Assembly: GCA_036897525.1 (NCBI GenBank)
Contig: JAYMTJ010000028.1
Span: 42,575 to 106,574 of the forward strand
Reading direction: 5' to 3'
Length of the DNA: 64,000 nucleotides
Origin: Pelargonium x hortorum
Lineage: Eukaryota; Streptophyta; Magnoliopsida; Geraniales; Geraniaceae
Notes under the pieces: model-generated
Seen by the model: the letters and a program-made list of their open reading frames with translations, nothing else
Told to the model about the DNA's origin: nothing
The model's database searches: none
Shown here: positions 11,509 through 24,000 of the stretch, one piece after another
Numbering within the stretch: the first letter of the stretch is position 1
How the letters are laid out: each line of letters begins with the position of its first letter
Position numbers and translations under genes: made by a program

Positions 11509-14500
11509 AAATTTGTCCCGCATGAATACGGACTTTTATAAAAAGCAAAACGGAAAAACATACGAAGCATTTGGACTTACAAGATTGCTACTACTTAATA
11601 CTTGAATTCATAATTAGGATTGTCTTGAAAAGATTCTTAAAAGAGGATTAAAACTTAAGCTTCAGCAAATATCTTTATAGTATAATTGTTTTATGCCGAG
11701 CTTTTTAATTTGAAGACAAGAACTTGGTAAGCTAAATAAGAAGCTAATGAGATGCCGGGGTTATATATAACTTCTTAAACCTAGCAAAAATCATAGAACT
11801 CTCTTAAGTTAAGGGTTTCTGCAGCACTTTAACTTGGCGAAAAAGATGGAATTACCAATTACAAGCGAGTCTTTCTTTTTGGTTAGGAAATAATATAACT
11901 TTCACTTATCTATACTACCTGCACTCCTAAAGTTCGAAACTTTGATATCCTTGATCTACATTTTAGTTTCAAGAAACAGGTATCTGATAAGTTACCCTTG
12001 CTTAACTAAAGGATTTGGTGTACCTTGACCCGAACTAAAAAGAATTCGTTTATTACGTGGATTTATTTGAATTGAATAAAAACTCTAGCTAGAATACAAA
12101 ATGAGAGCTGTAAATCTACCCTAAAAGATCCTGGTGTTTTTTGTCCTTTTATAGTTAATCAATTTGAATTTTGTATGCTTTTATAAAAATGACTACGAGT
12201 GTCAAGGCCTGTTTCTTCTGAAAGAGTTAAAGGAGTTTTTCCTTAGGCGCCCGAGTCACTAACTAAACTAGCTGAAAGAAAAGGGTTTTTCTTAAACATA
12301 AGTTTAGTAATAGGCATGGAATTCTTGTAAGGAAGTTCTAATATAGGATTCTAAAACTCAAAAGGGCTTACTTCTTTCAGAAGACCGATGCAAAAGGAAG
12401 GTAATTTTGTGACTTTTTTTACACCCAAAACTGGTTAGACTCAATAGCATACGTATCCGGTTCTTTTCCTTTATTATCTTAATCTGGCAAGCTAAGTATA
12501 TACAATTGTACTTCGTGTGTTATACTTTGTATAACTTTTTCTATCCTATCATCTGGCAAACTCTTATAAAAGGCATTAAAGAAAAAGGGCCCTAGTTATA
12601 TGTTAAGAAGGCACTCTCAACGAATTCTTATTACCTTTCTTTCTAGCGTACGAAGGAGATACGTGTAAATGAAGTATAGGATTCCACATGTTAAGCTGAG
12701 CAAACTATGACGCCACATTCTTAGTCGTCATTTTTTCTTAGAATACAGCAGCAACTATAGCCTTAACTCCGAACCCCTTGGAGGTGGAATTAATTCAGAT
12801 TTAAAACGATAGTCAAAACCCCTTAATATAAGAATAGAAAACTGCTTCAGTCTTAATTTTAGGGCTAGTTATAGAGTATCGAAGCAACAAGGTCTTTTTT
12901 GGTCTAGCAACCTTGCTCGTTGATATTATATCGCTCATAACCTAGAATTGAAGGTTCTAGCTCTCACTCACACAAGGGAGGGGGTCTTACTTTGTATTGT
13001 GGCAGTAGCAGGGAAGAAAGGCTTTGACCCTCTGCTTATCTGTAATTAATAATATTTATTAGCGGATACATGCTATTAAATGAGACCCCTTTATTGTCTT
13101 TCAAACAAAGTCCAACTCTTCCTTCGAATGAAAACTTAGATCCTTTTCTTTTCGCATCAAGGGGTTCGGGAGAATTAGGTAACAAAATAGATTCTCCCGG
13201 ATTCAGTTATAAAAACAGCATTTAGGAAAGCCAACAAAGTAAAGTACTGTACCTTTATAGTATAATCAAGTCATAAGCAAAAGGAGCCCCTGTTTACCAA
13301 TAAAAGCTAGCTAGGATCGCCTTAAAGTAGTAATTTTCAGATGGTTTACTAAAGTAAAGCTGTATGTCGCGCGTACCCAAAGCTTTCACAAAAAAGGTAT
13401 TCCTAAAGCAAGTTTATTTAAAAACTACAAGAAGTTTTTACAGAGACCCTCAATATACCTACCACGAGTATCCGCTGAACTAAAGGGTGTAACGCCAATC
13501 TCAAGATATTTATAATACAAAAAGTGGAATCCCGTATATCACAACTTCAGATAATGAGTATTCTTGTCCTATTGCATTTAGCATATTTTCTTATACTTTT
13601 TTAAAGATTTTAAGAGAAGGGGGCGCCCCTTTTAGTTATAGAAAGAACCCAGCCCTATATTATATTGAGTATACCTTTATCCTAAAGCATTATTTACTGA
13701 AATTTAAGGTTAACCCCCGACCAGAATAATAACATACTTTAAGAAAAAATCCTAGATTGACAAGGAAACCCACGAGCATACCCCGCCCTTTACAATACCT
13801 ATTATCTGACTCGTTTCAATTCTACTTTGTTATTAATCAAGTATACTAAGCCAAAAGTTAAAGAAGGTTTATACTCGCTTGTATCCTAACTATCTAAAAA
13901 AAATCTTATTTGGTTTATTTCTGTTTATAGTATGTCAGCTACTTTAATATGACAAAATGAGTTCAGAAAGTCATTTTTCATCTATTCTATATAAGTAGCT
14001 CATTTTTATTGCTTGGCAGGGATCCTTTCATCTCGTGTAAATTGTAAAAACTTTACGGTTATTAAGAGGTAATGCAGTTTGAACCTGCGCGCGTTTGCTT
14101 TATGTCTCCGTGATCGGCTTGATCTTTTATTCTATATAGAAAGGAGTCCTTAATGCCTTTGTCTATAAAAACCTTATATCAAATCTTCGCTAGAATCATA
14201 GGAAGTATTAGTAAGTAGTCTTTTTGGATCACAGATATTTAGAGATATCCAGTTTGACTGATTAAAACTAAAAGAGGTTTTATTTAGGAAGCTTTAGTAT
14301 AGGGTATATAGGTATCCTGTTCTACCATTAAACTATAAAACATTCCCCTCCCTCTGCGCTGCTGCAGTTGGGTACACTTACCCCCTGCTCTTTCCTCTCT
14401 ATAGTAGTCAATCTAATAAGAGGGATATCCCTTCCCTTACTAGGAATGAAAACTCTAGGGAATTGTATAAGAACTAAAAATAGAAAAGGTATCTATTAAA

Positions 14501-14700
14501 GTAACTTCCCTAAGGTTTTTCTATTTCTTATACTAAAAGGGGAGGAAAAGTAACAGAGAGAATACTGGTCAGGCGAAGCCTTTCCTACATGAATAACTGC
14601 CTACTTTGTATTCTCTATTACTAAAACAAACTAATAGAATACTGAAGATAGAGTAAAACAACTACTATTAAGAGAATTCTAGATAGACTACTTTCTACAC
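11509..14700. other. Non-coding type A DNA
   Basis: No gene is recognised. A T-arm-like run on the minus strand at about 14,065-14,090 has a weak likeness to His-type tRNA, but the spacing to its D-arm is about four bases too long. G/C clusters are frequent (for example near 13,080, 13,620 and 14,030). Confidence 0.55.
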
Positions 14701-15388
14701 TATAACTACTATAAGATATACTACACTTGCTAACAGGATCTAGCTACAGGGAATCCCCCTAGAGGAATATAATAGCTCGTAGGAAACAGAGGGGAATTAA
14801 AGAGCTGCTTTGACTTAGGTATGAAAGGGACAAAACTATCCTAAATAATGTGGGTAAAAAGAAGACTTAATACTCAGCTTCAGGCTTTTCTTAATAAATT
14901 GAAAGGGCTTTGGATAGTGAATTTACTAGTTAAAGTGGGGAATTTTTTACCGGTTCAAATAAACTTTATCCTCGGTAAACCTGTAAGGATGAAGCTCGAC
15001 CCAGTGTTGCACCTAAAAACAGTAACTGCATACCTTTTGTAAAAGATAAAGCTGAGTAAGACAACAAATGAAATGGCGTACCCCTTATCTATTTTAGGAG
15101 TTTCCTAATTTATTGTATGGACTCACTACTTATAATTTGAATATCTAATAAATTATGTAGCATATGGAGCCCGATAGTTGACCTTATCTCTGAAAAGCCC
15201 ATGCTAAGTTGACTCCAAACTCTTAGAAATACTCTCTCAAAGGAATCTGGAACCTGCTTACACTAAACTAAATATAATAAATAGGTTTGTTTTTACTCTC
15301 AACAAAGAAAAGAGCTTGCTTTGGAATAGTGCTACACTTGAGAAATGCATTTCCCTCATGACAAGAAGAATTAGCTACATACACCATC

Positions 15389-15428
15389 AAGATAGAGCTG
15401 CAATCCATGATTAAGAGATTCCTCTAAG
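15389..15428 (+). repeat. Imperfect direct repeat, copy 1 (copy 2 at 15,911-15,944)
   Basis: AGATAGAGCTGC ... TGA ... GAGATTCCTCTAA occurs here and again about 520 bp downstream, with a small internal length difference. It shows that the C-rich block contains old internal duplications. Confidence 0.7.
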
Positions 15429-15910
15429 TATCTTATCATAGCTTTCACCAGGAATTCGAATTCTGTTAGTTTACCGTCAATGTCATTAGAACAAGATATT
15501 GTATTTACCCTTTACCTGCGCTTACACAGAAGTAAAGTCAACTTGCTTTCTTTACCAAGAAGCCACAAAGCTCTGAATGTTCCCTCACTAAAACTAGAAC
15601 ACCTTTTCTTAGAAGCAAATCTTTCACTCCTAGGAAGATAAATTCCTAAATTCAGTACTCTAATAAGTGCAACAATACCAACTAGTTTAAACTCCTAAAC
15701 CTCCTTAAGTTTCTTTCTATTTAGCTGCAGCTGAACGCAAACAAAACCCTGAATACAAAACCCTAAGGAAATAGTTTAGATTATCTGCTTACAAGGAAAC
15801 CCCAGAACACAGGCAAATTGATTACTTGTTAAACTACTAAACTGGAATTCTTTAGCATCAATTCTTACAGCAATGTCAGCCCGCTTAGTTTAAACCTCAA
15901 GAACACCCTC

Positions 15911-15944
15911 AGATAGAGCTGCCAACCTGATGAGATTCCTCTAA
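15911..15944 (+). repeat. Imperfect direct repeat, copy 2
   Basis: This is the partner of 15,389-15,428; it keeps AGATAGAGCTGC and GAGATTCCTCTAA but lacks about five bases between them. Confidence 0.7.
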
Positions 15945-18050
15945 CATAAGTAGTATCTAAACAGAAACTCAAAGGGTATACTAATACAAAAAATTGGATT
16001 ATCTTATCTCCTTTGCTTATAACAAGATGGTGTAATTCCTTCATAAACATCTAAACAGGAACTCCTTTCTTAGACTTGACCTTTACCTTAGCTAGAACAG
16101 TTCCCAATAAATCAATCCTGAGCTGGCTTTACAAGAGATTCTATTTAGACTGTGCATCAAGAAACTGTCCTTCAAGAAATAGAGCTACACTTGTGCACCA
16201 TCAGCTGCATTAGCAAACAAAGAACTTCACAGGCTTACAAGTACAGCTTGCTTTCATTCCCTCTTTTTTCATTTCAACTGCTCTCACTGCACTGGCTTAC
16301 ATAAGTTTCATTCAAGTTCCGGTAAGCCCTTGAAGTTAAACGACAAAGAAACCTGGTTCTATTCTCGTCACTCGTCAGTTGAACTTGTACACATTTCTCT
16401 ATAAACATTCTAGTGGCACAAAATCCTGATACACTCTACTCTCTGGACTAGATACGCTAGGAATCAAACAAACCTCTCTAAGAACTTCGTACAAAGACTA
16501 CCTTCCAAGATCTACTCCTTACAAGAGAACTATATCTTAAACTCCTTCATCTGCTTGCTTCCTTTGCTTGCTATCACTATCATTGACCACCTTTAGAAGA
16601 CAAGAATACACTGTCATTGGAATTCTAAGATAGTACATTATATTAGAGTTCGGTTAGGAATCTAAGGAAACAGAATTAGTACAACCTGAAAAAAGAAAGT
16701 AAGAACTTTGCTTTGGTAATATAGACAAAGGCGATACTATGACCGGAACTGGATTGTTCGATCGAGCTGTCACTGTCAAGAAAGAGTACTTGCTTTCATA
16801 GCTTTAACCAAACCACCTTTGAATGCCAACCAAAACTCAATAACATCTGAACACTACCCACCTTTAAAACCAGAACTGAGGAATAACTCTATCTACCAGT
16901 CCAATGCCTGTCCAAGCTAGTCGGTGCTGTTTCCTTAACATTCTACTAGGAATACCCGGGCGATTCCATCACACCATTGAAAATCCCTGTCCTAAGTCCA
17001 ATTTCAATGACAGCTAGCCTTAGAAGCTCTAACTCATCTGGCTAAGGTACCCACTAGAAAAAAAGAGAAATCCTGTGAAGTCTAATTAATATGGAATCTC
17101 TTGCCGTAGTCAATATCGATAGGACCCTACAAACTCAGAATCCTCATGTCTGTCATCCCTAACTCCAACTAAAGGTACTCAGCTTTAGGTACACTCTTAC
17201 CATCTCTCCCTCTCCTTTGGAAGTATAGTCAATAGCCAACTGAACTCTATCACTATCCCTAGGTTCTTTGAAAAGCTCTGCCAACTGGTAATGACTAAGC
17301 ATCTCTACCCTTAAAGCAAAACACTATCTCTCTAAGCCTCTAGCTAATGGTTCTCTCACTAGCAGATCAAGTCCTTTTTTTCTGTAAAACACTTATACGT
17401 CAACTTGAAAGCTCGCCTACTAAGGAATACTCTAATCCTATGAAGCATTCTATAGCAAGGAACAATCTCTTTGCTTAGATTCCTGTCAACTTTGTAACTC
17501 TTACCTCCTTAAATACATATCAAGTCAATCCAATGAAGAATCCTAAATCCCTTAACCCCGGGAAACCCACAAACTACAACCCATCCCTAAGCTAAGAAGG
17601 AACTCACAGAATGTCCTAAACTACAATTAAGCTCCTAACCCTATAACTACCCGTTCTAATTGAGGGAATATCATTCCTTCTTTATATTATAAGGTAACTC
17701 TTTCTCTTGCTAATACACCAAAGCGCTTTCAACTCAATCTAAAGCATGCCATGCACCTCCGAATACTAATAAGATGGAAACTGAGTACACTTCTCATTTA
17801 ATGTACTTTCTTAATTGTCGAGGTAGTAATACCTTAATCCTAGGTACATACCCTAAATATCAACCTGATGCTAACCTTAACTGCGATACCCTCACGTAAA
17901 ATTAGCCCTTTTTTTGAGCATTCAAAATAGATAGAGATTCTGTATTCAGTACAAGAAAAAATAGAAAATACAATTTGACTTAAGGAATACCGAGTCAAGT
18001 GAAAGCCTTAAATTGCTTAAAGAGAATTTACTGGTGCCATCCTCTGTCTT

Positions 18051-20075
18051 TACTTCTTTTGAATGAATACCAAGACTGTTTTCAATCTAAATTAGAAAGT
18101 TCCTTAACAATTAGAAAATCTCTGTTCTAGTGAGTCAGGTAAGGCGCAAATTGTTAAGTTTTATTGGTTTTCCAGCTATGCTAGACTCCTTTTGAAACAG
18201 TAAAGATTTTATTAACAAAAGTAGGTCTATTCATTTTGTCGTAGGTAATGCACAGGTAAAGTAAAAACGGAACTTCTACTCTTGAAAGCCATGATTTTCT
18301 ACTCTTTTTTCTTACTATTTTGATGTTTCGTATATATGCAAAAGTTATAAAATTAGTACTTTCCAGTATTTGAATTTGAAGCTAGGGAAGTTAATTAACA
18401 GGCTGGCTCTATGTTTTCTTTATCCGGGTACCGGTTTGTTTTGCTGTGAGTGCTTTACCAGTATCTCTAGCAAATAGAATACCCTTATAGGAAATCCCAT
18501 TCCATTCAAGAAGTAGGTTTTTTTCTAGTCGTCTGTAAGTTAGTGGAATCCCGGTTTATTCTTTAGTAAGCTCCTGAACAAAAGGGACACTAACAAACTG
18601 GGTATTTGTTTCCTTCAATTTCTTTTGTAGCTTTAGGAATTGACTTGTCAGTTTTTTCGGAAGGGAAGGGTTTTTTATAAAAGTGAAAGTTTAAGTTTCT
18701 TTATTTAGAGCCGGTTTTCTTAGGGCTCTTAGAGTGTAAGGTTGGATATCTATAATACTTATTAAATGAGTTACCCTCCTTCCGCGATGCTACAGTTTTT
18801 AAGGGCGGGGTACTCAATAACTATGTAAAGCGTACTCCTCTTTTACTGATAAACAAAGAAGGCGGAAGGGACGCACTTTAGGAACTCTACTTAAGGCAAA
18901 CTTACTATTTAGAACAGGGAATACAATGGGCTTGCTAGCCCTACTCTGGTTCCTACACTAGCTCTTCCTAAGACTGCTACTGAGACCTAAGAAAACAAAG
19001 GCATGAAGAAACAAATAAGTCCTAAGGTTCAACTCAAGCTAAGGGTCTTCTTCTAGCTATGATGAGGAAAGACTGCTATTTTAGCTAAGTTACAGGCTCT
19101 AGGACTCTGAGAGTATTACAAGGCTTTTCTGTACAAGTGTTAGTACTTTACTTTTACTAAGGTATAGACATTCAGATAGCAGCTAAGTCACCTTGGTATT
19201 CTGAAATGAAGGAAACTATGATTTTGAGTATGAGAACGAAACGAGGAAAAAGAAAAAACCTAGATTTAAATAAATGAAATCCTTGCCTGTATCTCAAATT
19301 TTTCGAGCTTTTAGCGCGAATTTTATATACATTTCCAGTTATATAAGACACTTTTGTACTTAACTTTACCGGGTACATTCTTATGCCTTTTCTGCGAATA
19401 CGATATTATAAGAATGCTTTTACCTTAAGGAAAAGAAATTAGACCCGGGAGGGTCCATAAGATTTCAAATCGAGTAACAGGAGCTTCCTTTGAATAGCCA
19501 GCCTCTTTTTTTGATTCCTAAACTAAAGCTCATTGTGTTTTGCTATATCAACTTAAAAGTAGCGCTTTATTGAAAAGAGGTAACTATAAAGCGAATGCCC
19601 AGCCCAATTAAAGAGAAGGGCCATCGTGGACAATCCCAGTCCTATAACCTAAATTACCAGACCAGCTCTTTTAGTTAAGTTAAAACTTTAAATCTCAGGC
19701 ACGCCTTTAAGGGGATACTATACAACTCAATATACTTGTTGCAGAAAAGGGAAGCCTTCTAGCTCCAGGTCTAAAATAAAGGTATGGAATTCTGCTGTTA
19801 TGTAACCTCAACTCTTATCAAGCCCCTAAAAAGCGTCATGATTCCCCTTTTGTAAGCTAGAGTCACAGGAAATAGGGTTCCCTGGTCCTTATAATTTAAG
19901 TATAGGAAATCCCACGTAATTCAAGTTAAATGTAACCACCACCTTAATGAGGTAGCCGAACTAAGGATAAAAGGCATTCTAGAAAGTAACAGTATTGTTC
20001 ATGTATTAGTTATCTTATCGTTTAAGTTTAGTAAAAGGCGGAGGTTTCCAGTTTTCTATATTCTCGGCTTTTTAA
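18051..20075. other. Non-coding type A DNA
   Basis: No gene is recognised. A purine-rich part at about 18,880-19,110 shares the phrase TCTAGCTATGA with about 5,570 and 51,190 and may be another relic of the Lys-rich family. The 68-codon minus frame at 19,172-19,378 has no known motif. Confidence 0.5.
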
Positions 20076-20813
20076 GGGGTCTCTAAAGCTAAAGGGAGTT
20101 ACCTTTTTTTGCAAGAGATTCTAAAAGATAAGTCCTTTATAGGCCGACTATACCAAGCACTTTCAGCTCGCTACATAGATCGGAAGCCTTGCAACAGAAA
20201 ACAGGCTTTCATTATAGAGAGTACTGTTATTAAGAGGAGAGTGGTTGGTATTAAGAGTATGACAGCAACTACAAAGACTCAGTTCCAGAAGAGTTGGAGT
20301 AAGAAGTCCTTGAGAAAACGTAAGGGATTGAGTTCTTAGTAAAAAGGGTGTAGTGCTAAGATCAGCAGTCAAGAATCAAGAACATGAATCAAAGCGAAAC
20401 GGGAAGGAAATCAAAAACACCATTACATGAAGCTAAAGCATCCCTCAATCAGTTAAGAGCATAAGACTTGGATCCTTCTTTCTCAAAGCAAGGACTCTCA
20501 ATACTTGGCTAGAGATTGTAAGAGATTGGACAGCTTTCGGAATTTAAAAGCAGAAAGACCAGAAGCAATCTGGCAAAAAAGCAAAAAGAGATTCTTAGAC
20601 TAAGTCACTGAGAAACCCATTCTTATAAGCGATAGGGTCTCTGATCAAGGTTGGCGAGGCCTTGTGGGATTCCTAAGGCAAGCTTTAGCTTGGACAGCTA
20701 AGAAGATAGAACATTCGCAAGATTCACTCATTTCTCTATACACTGACGGGATAGGAGAGATCAAAGAAGAGCTCTTAGCATGCAATGGAGAACATGAATT
20801 TCATTCAATGTAG
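20076..20813 (+). pseudogene. Degraded reading frame of about 245 codons, product unknown
   Basis: One plus-strand frame runs from 20,076 to 20,811 with stops only at 20,337 (TAG), 20,340 (TAA), 20,385 (TGA), 20,454 (TAA), 20,601 (TAA) and 20,811 (TAG); about 15 would be expected at this composition. The longest uninterrupted parts are the 76 codons from a TTG at 20,109 and 69 codons from 20,604. The first part is basic (GIKSMTATTKTQ, SKKSLRKRKG); the last is mixed and protein-like (SDQGWRGLVGFLRQALAW, then LYTDGIGEIKEELL). No family is recognised. The block has few of the surrounding G/C clusters and ends 12 bp before a tRNA remnant. It may be a decayed gene, a gene needing U-to-C editing at the stops, or a purine-rich chance frame. 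Confidence 0.4.
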
Positions 20814-20825
20814 GCAAGGTTTCTC

Positions 20826-20897
20826 TTGCTTTATGGGATTCGAACCCTTGCATGCGGATTCCATGAACCAGTGCTCTAACAACTGAGCTATACACCC
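20826..20897 (-). pseudogene. tRNA-like remnant: Lys-type 5' half, Gln-type 3' half
   Basis: On the minus strand GGGTGTATAGCTCAGTTG..TAGAGCA is the 5' half of plant mitochondrial tRNA-Lys with one change. From the anticodon arm on, TGGTTCATGGAATCCGCATG followed by CAAGGGTTCGAATCC follows tRNA-Gln instead. In the Gln register the anticodon triplet is ATG with C33; read by eye it looks like CAT. The anticodon stem keeps four of five pairs at best, counting one wobble, and the acceptor stem about three of seven. Its 5' flank (20,923-21,032) is shared with the Lys copy at 37,716-37,788, supporting a Lys-gene origin for the 5' side. Confidence 0.6.
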
Positions 20898-20922
20898 AAA
20901 AAGGAAGCTTTCTATTTCAGTA

Positions 20923-21032
20923 GCATTCTTTGAAAGTTAAGTAATAAAGCTTATTAAAAGTTAACTAGTTTATATACGTGATTCCCAATTTCTTTTGATT
21001 CTCGGGGATATTATTAAGAATCCTATTAAATT
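20923..21032 (-). promoter_or_regulatory. Conserved upstream flank of a Lys-type tRNA copy, with CRTA-like motif
   Basis: This flank aligns with 37,851-37,958. In plus-strand reading, TTTATATACGTGATTCC (20,969-20,985) matches 16 of 17 bases of the other copy and AAGAATCCTATTAAATT (21,016-21,032) 15 of 17. On the tRNA strand the core reads CACGTATATAAA, which fits the CRTA core of plant mitochondrial promoters; promoter function is inferred only. Confidence 0.55.
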
Positions 21033-24000
21033 AAACATCCAGAATCTTAAGGGCTTTTACCGAACAAAAAGTAAGGATTATTCACTAAGACTAGTAGAAT
21101 AAAGTATACAAAAAAGTGAACTCTTACCATTAACTTTGAAACGAATGCGGACTGCTTTCTTTATATCAATTTTTCAGAGCTATTCTTAAACAGTTAGAAC
21201 TACGGGTTCCCGTAATACATAGGATCCCGCCGAATTCTCTCTTGTATCTATACTGGTTTCCTTAGTTTAGCTGCAAAACCTCTCTATTCTCTAGTCTAGT
21301 TATTAAAGCTTAAGAGCTCTAGTTGGAGCCTTTTTAAAGCATTGATTGGGAGCACTCCTAATATATAAGTACGTGTATTGTTCTTAAACGGAGTTGCTAA
21401 AGAAGACCTGAGATGAGATTCTCAATCTGGGATGCCTTAAATTGTACGATATATAACCACACTAAAACCCCTTTACTTGTTTTAAATTCCATAATGAAAC
21501 CTGGCTCAGGAAAACGCCAATAAATCTAGAAAGCCCGCCCCTATATCTTCTATCTTCCTTTTTTTTCATTGATACCTTGTATAGTATAAGAGGGTTACGC
21601 CAAAACCCAAATTATATACTAAATCTAATTAATCCCTGTAAGTCAACCTAAGAGACCGGGGCTCTGCTTGAGTGGAAACATAATAATATCCCGGTACAAA
21701 CCTCAAAATAGAGTCAGAAAAAAGGGGTCCGCGGACAATAAATATCACTTTTATTAGAAAATGTAAACCCTTGAGCTGAACAAATATATACTGATTTCTA
21801 GAACTTTCAGGAAAAAGAATTCTCATTACGTATTACGAGTTAATCTCATATACCGTATTTATAAAAAAGCATTTAGACTTGTTATACCTCGGTTCTGTAC
21901 TACGTCCAAGGGAGGAAAAGACTAACTACGTATATTTGATGTTTGACAAGATACCCTATTCCTTATAAACTTTTTAAAGAATTCTATATACATCTATCAA
22001 TAAAGTCCCAGGCTGTTATACGAGTACCATGACGGGGATACCTAAGGATTTTGATCGTAGAAGGCCTCTTCTATTTTAGAATTCTTAAGATACAAGAGTG
22101 CTCCCCGATTTACTTTCAAACTTTGAATCCTGGTGTTTTAAGAAAAAGCTAATTAGATTTAGATCTAAGTTAAGATATTGTTACTGGGTCGCTTCCCTAA
22201 AAAAAGAATAAAGAGAAGCTTGCATTTGTAAGATTCAGGTTACTGCTAAATAAGGTTTCGGCAGACTGCGGTTGTAGGAATAGCGGGTTATTTCATATCC
22301 AGAAGAGGATCCTTTATCTTAGGAATTCTTTTGTAGTTGCTAAGCGAGATTTCCTATACTTTTTTGGAAAAGAAGCGCCCAGCCTTAATAATATCCAAAA
22401 TTTGAAGAGGCTTAATCTGTATCTCATAAATATAACTTTCAAGAATTAAGATAGATCCTTTACACCTAGAGTATATTCCTTAAGAAAGCGGTAAACTCTT
22501 TAAAAGTACCCGTTATTGATTTCTACTTTTTTCACTAAGATAAGACGTTGCTCGTTAATAAAACACATTAGGAACTCTCCTATTAGACAAGTTCATTAAA
22601 AAACCAGATTAGTCAGTTACCAAACTAAAATTTAGGAGAAAAACAGTATACTAAAATGGAATTTAAATAGGGAAACATAGTATAGCATTAAAAAGATTAT
22701 AGGCTACAGAAAACTCGTCTTGACTTTAAGTTCTCTCAAGATTGGCTTATTGTTATAATCCTGATATAACTGCTAAAGCCACGTTACTTTTATAAACTGT
22801 GAACTTATTTATACATAACAAGGGTTCCTAAGTAGAGCAGCCCTATGAATTAACTTGAGTAATTGGTACTAATAAATAGAAGCTATGCAAGTCAATCTCA
22901 CATCTAAGTCTCCGTTAAAAAGCAAAAGCTAAAAAAGTCTTCCTTGAATTTACGTCTATCAATAGTATGTATAACCTAATGCCATTTTAGAACCTGTAAA
23001 GTCCTTGTGACTTCCTTTCAGGATGCTGATAAAACACTAAAACCCCCTGCCCTGGATCCTGCCCTAGTTAGGCCTTTTTAAAAGCGGATTTGTGTTATGT
23101 TGGTTACATATCTTAATAATGAGTAGGGACCTGTGCTCTTGAAAACGTAAATATGCCGAAATCCGTAAATGGGGACTCGGTTAAAAGAGATGTAAGACCC
23201 TTGGTTTTATTCATGAAACCCTTATTCTTGTTATAGGAGGCTCTTGTCTTTTAAAATACTACGTAGTTGCTTTTGAAGGTCTCCAGTACCCGCTCTTTCT
23301 TTAGAAATAGAGTAAGTCAGTTCTAATATTTCTCGCTTAGGAGCACCTATGCCTGTGCAACAAGATTAATTAAGGGGTCCTTTGTAGTTAATAGTAAGAA
23401 GTCCTACAAAGAATTCCTGGTCAAGGCAAAAGCGCTTCTAAGTAGTCTTTTTTGCCAATAACTAACCTTAATCAAGGGGGTGCGTAATATCTCTAAGAAG
23501 AAACTCGGTTACCCCACTATACTATAAAACAAAAAGAAAAGAGTTCTATTAATCCGTTTTACTACGGTTATGCCTTCTCAAGGAAATACAAACAGTATAA
23601 AAATGATTCAAAAGTCAGGCTATACCTGTGTCAAAAACCTTGCTATCTTACATATTCAGCATATCAAACTGGTTTGAAACTCCTACTAAGTTATTAACCT
23701 TCAATAAAAATGAGAGGTTATACTGAAAACTGTGATAGCACCAAAATATTCGGCTCAAAGAGGAAACTCGTGCAAAGTAACTATATGGCCAGTACCCTAA
23801 CTAAGTAAGAAAGCTATCCACATAGGAGTGTGGGTATTCTATTTGTATACTATGACTTGACATGACAGAATCAGCAGATATCCAAGGGTTACAAAATGTG
23901 TGTACTGCAGAAGTTCATAAAGAAGGGAGCTTCCTACCATAAAAAAGGGTACCTCTTGCGGTATGAAGGATACCCTTTTCCAGTTATATATTATACTCGC

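Larger units (their letters stand above)
14701..18050. other. Type B block, C-rich on the plus strand
   Basis: This block differs from its surroundings: the plus strand carries clearly more C than G (a sample line at 17,161-17,220 has about 20 C and 7 G), and in 15,501-17,500 the G-then-C clusters are only about as frequent as chance predicts. Short phrases such as GCTTGCTTTC recur. The 64-codon frame at 14,848-15,042 (MWVKRRLNTQLQAF...) is at its left edge and matches nothing I know. No gene is recognised; it may be an imported segment. Confidence 0.5.

Noticed and set aside
14050-14120. His-type tRNA-like run on the minus strand
   Set aside because: T-arm and a GATCAAG phrase are present but about four bases too far apart, and no stems pair.
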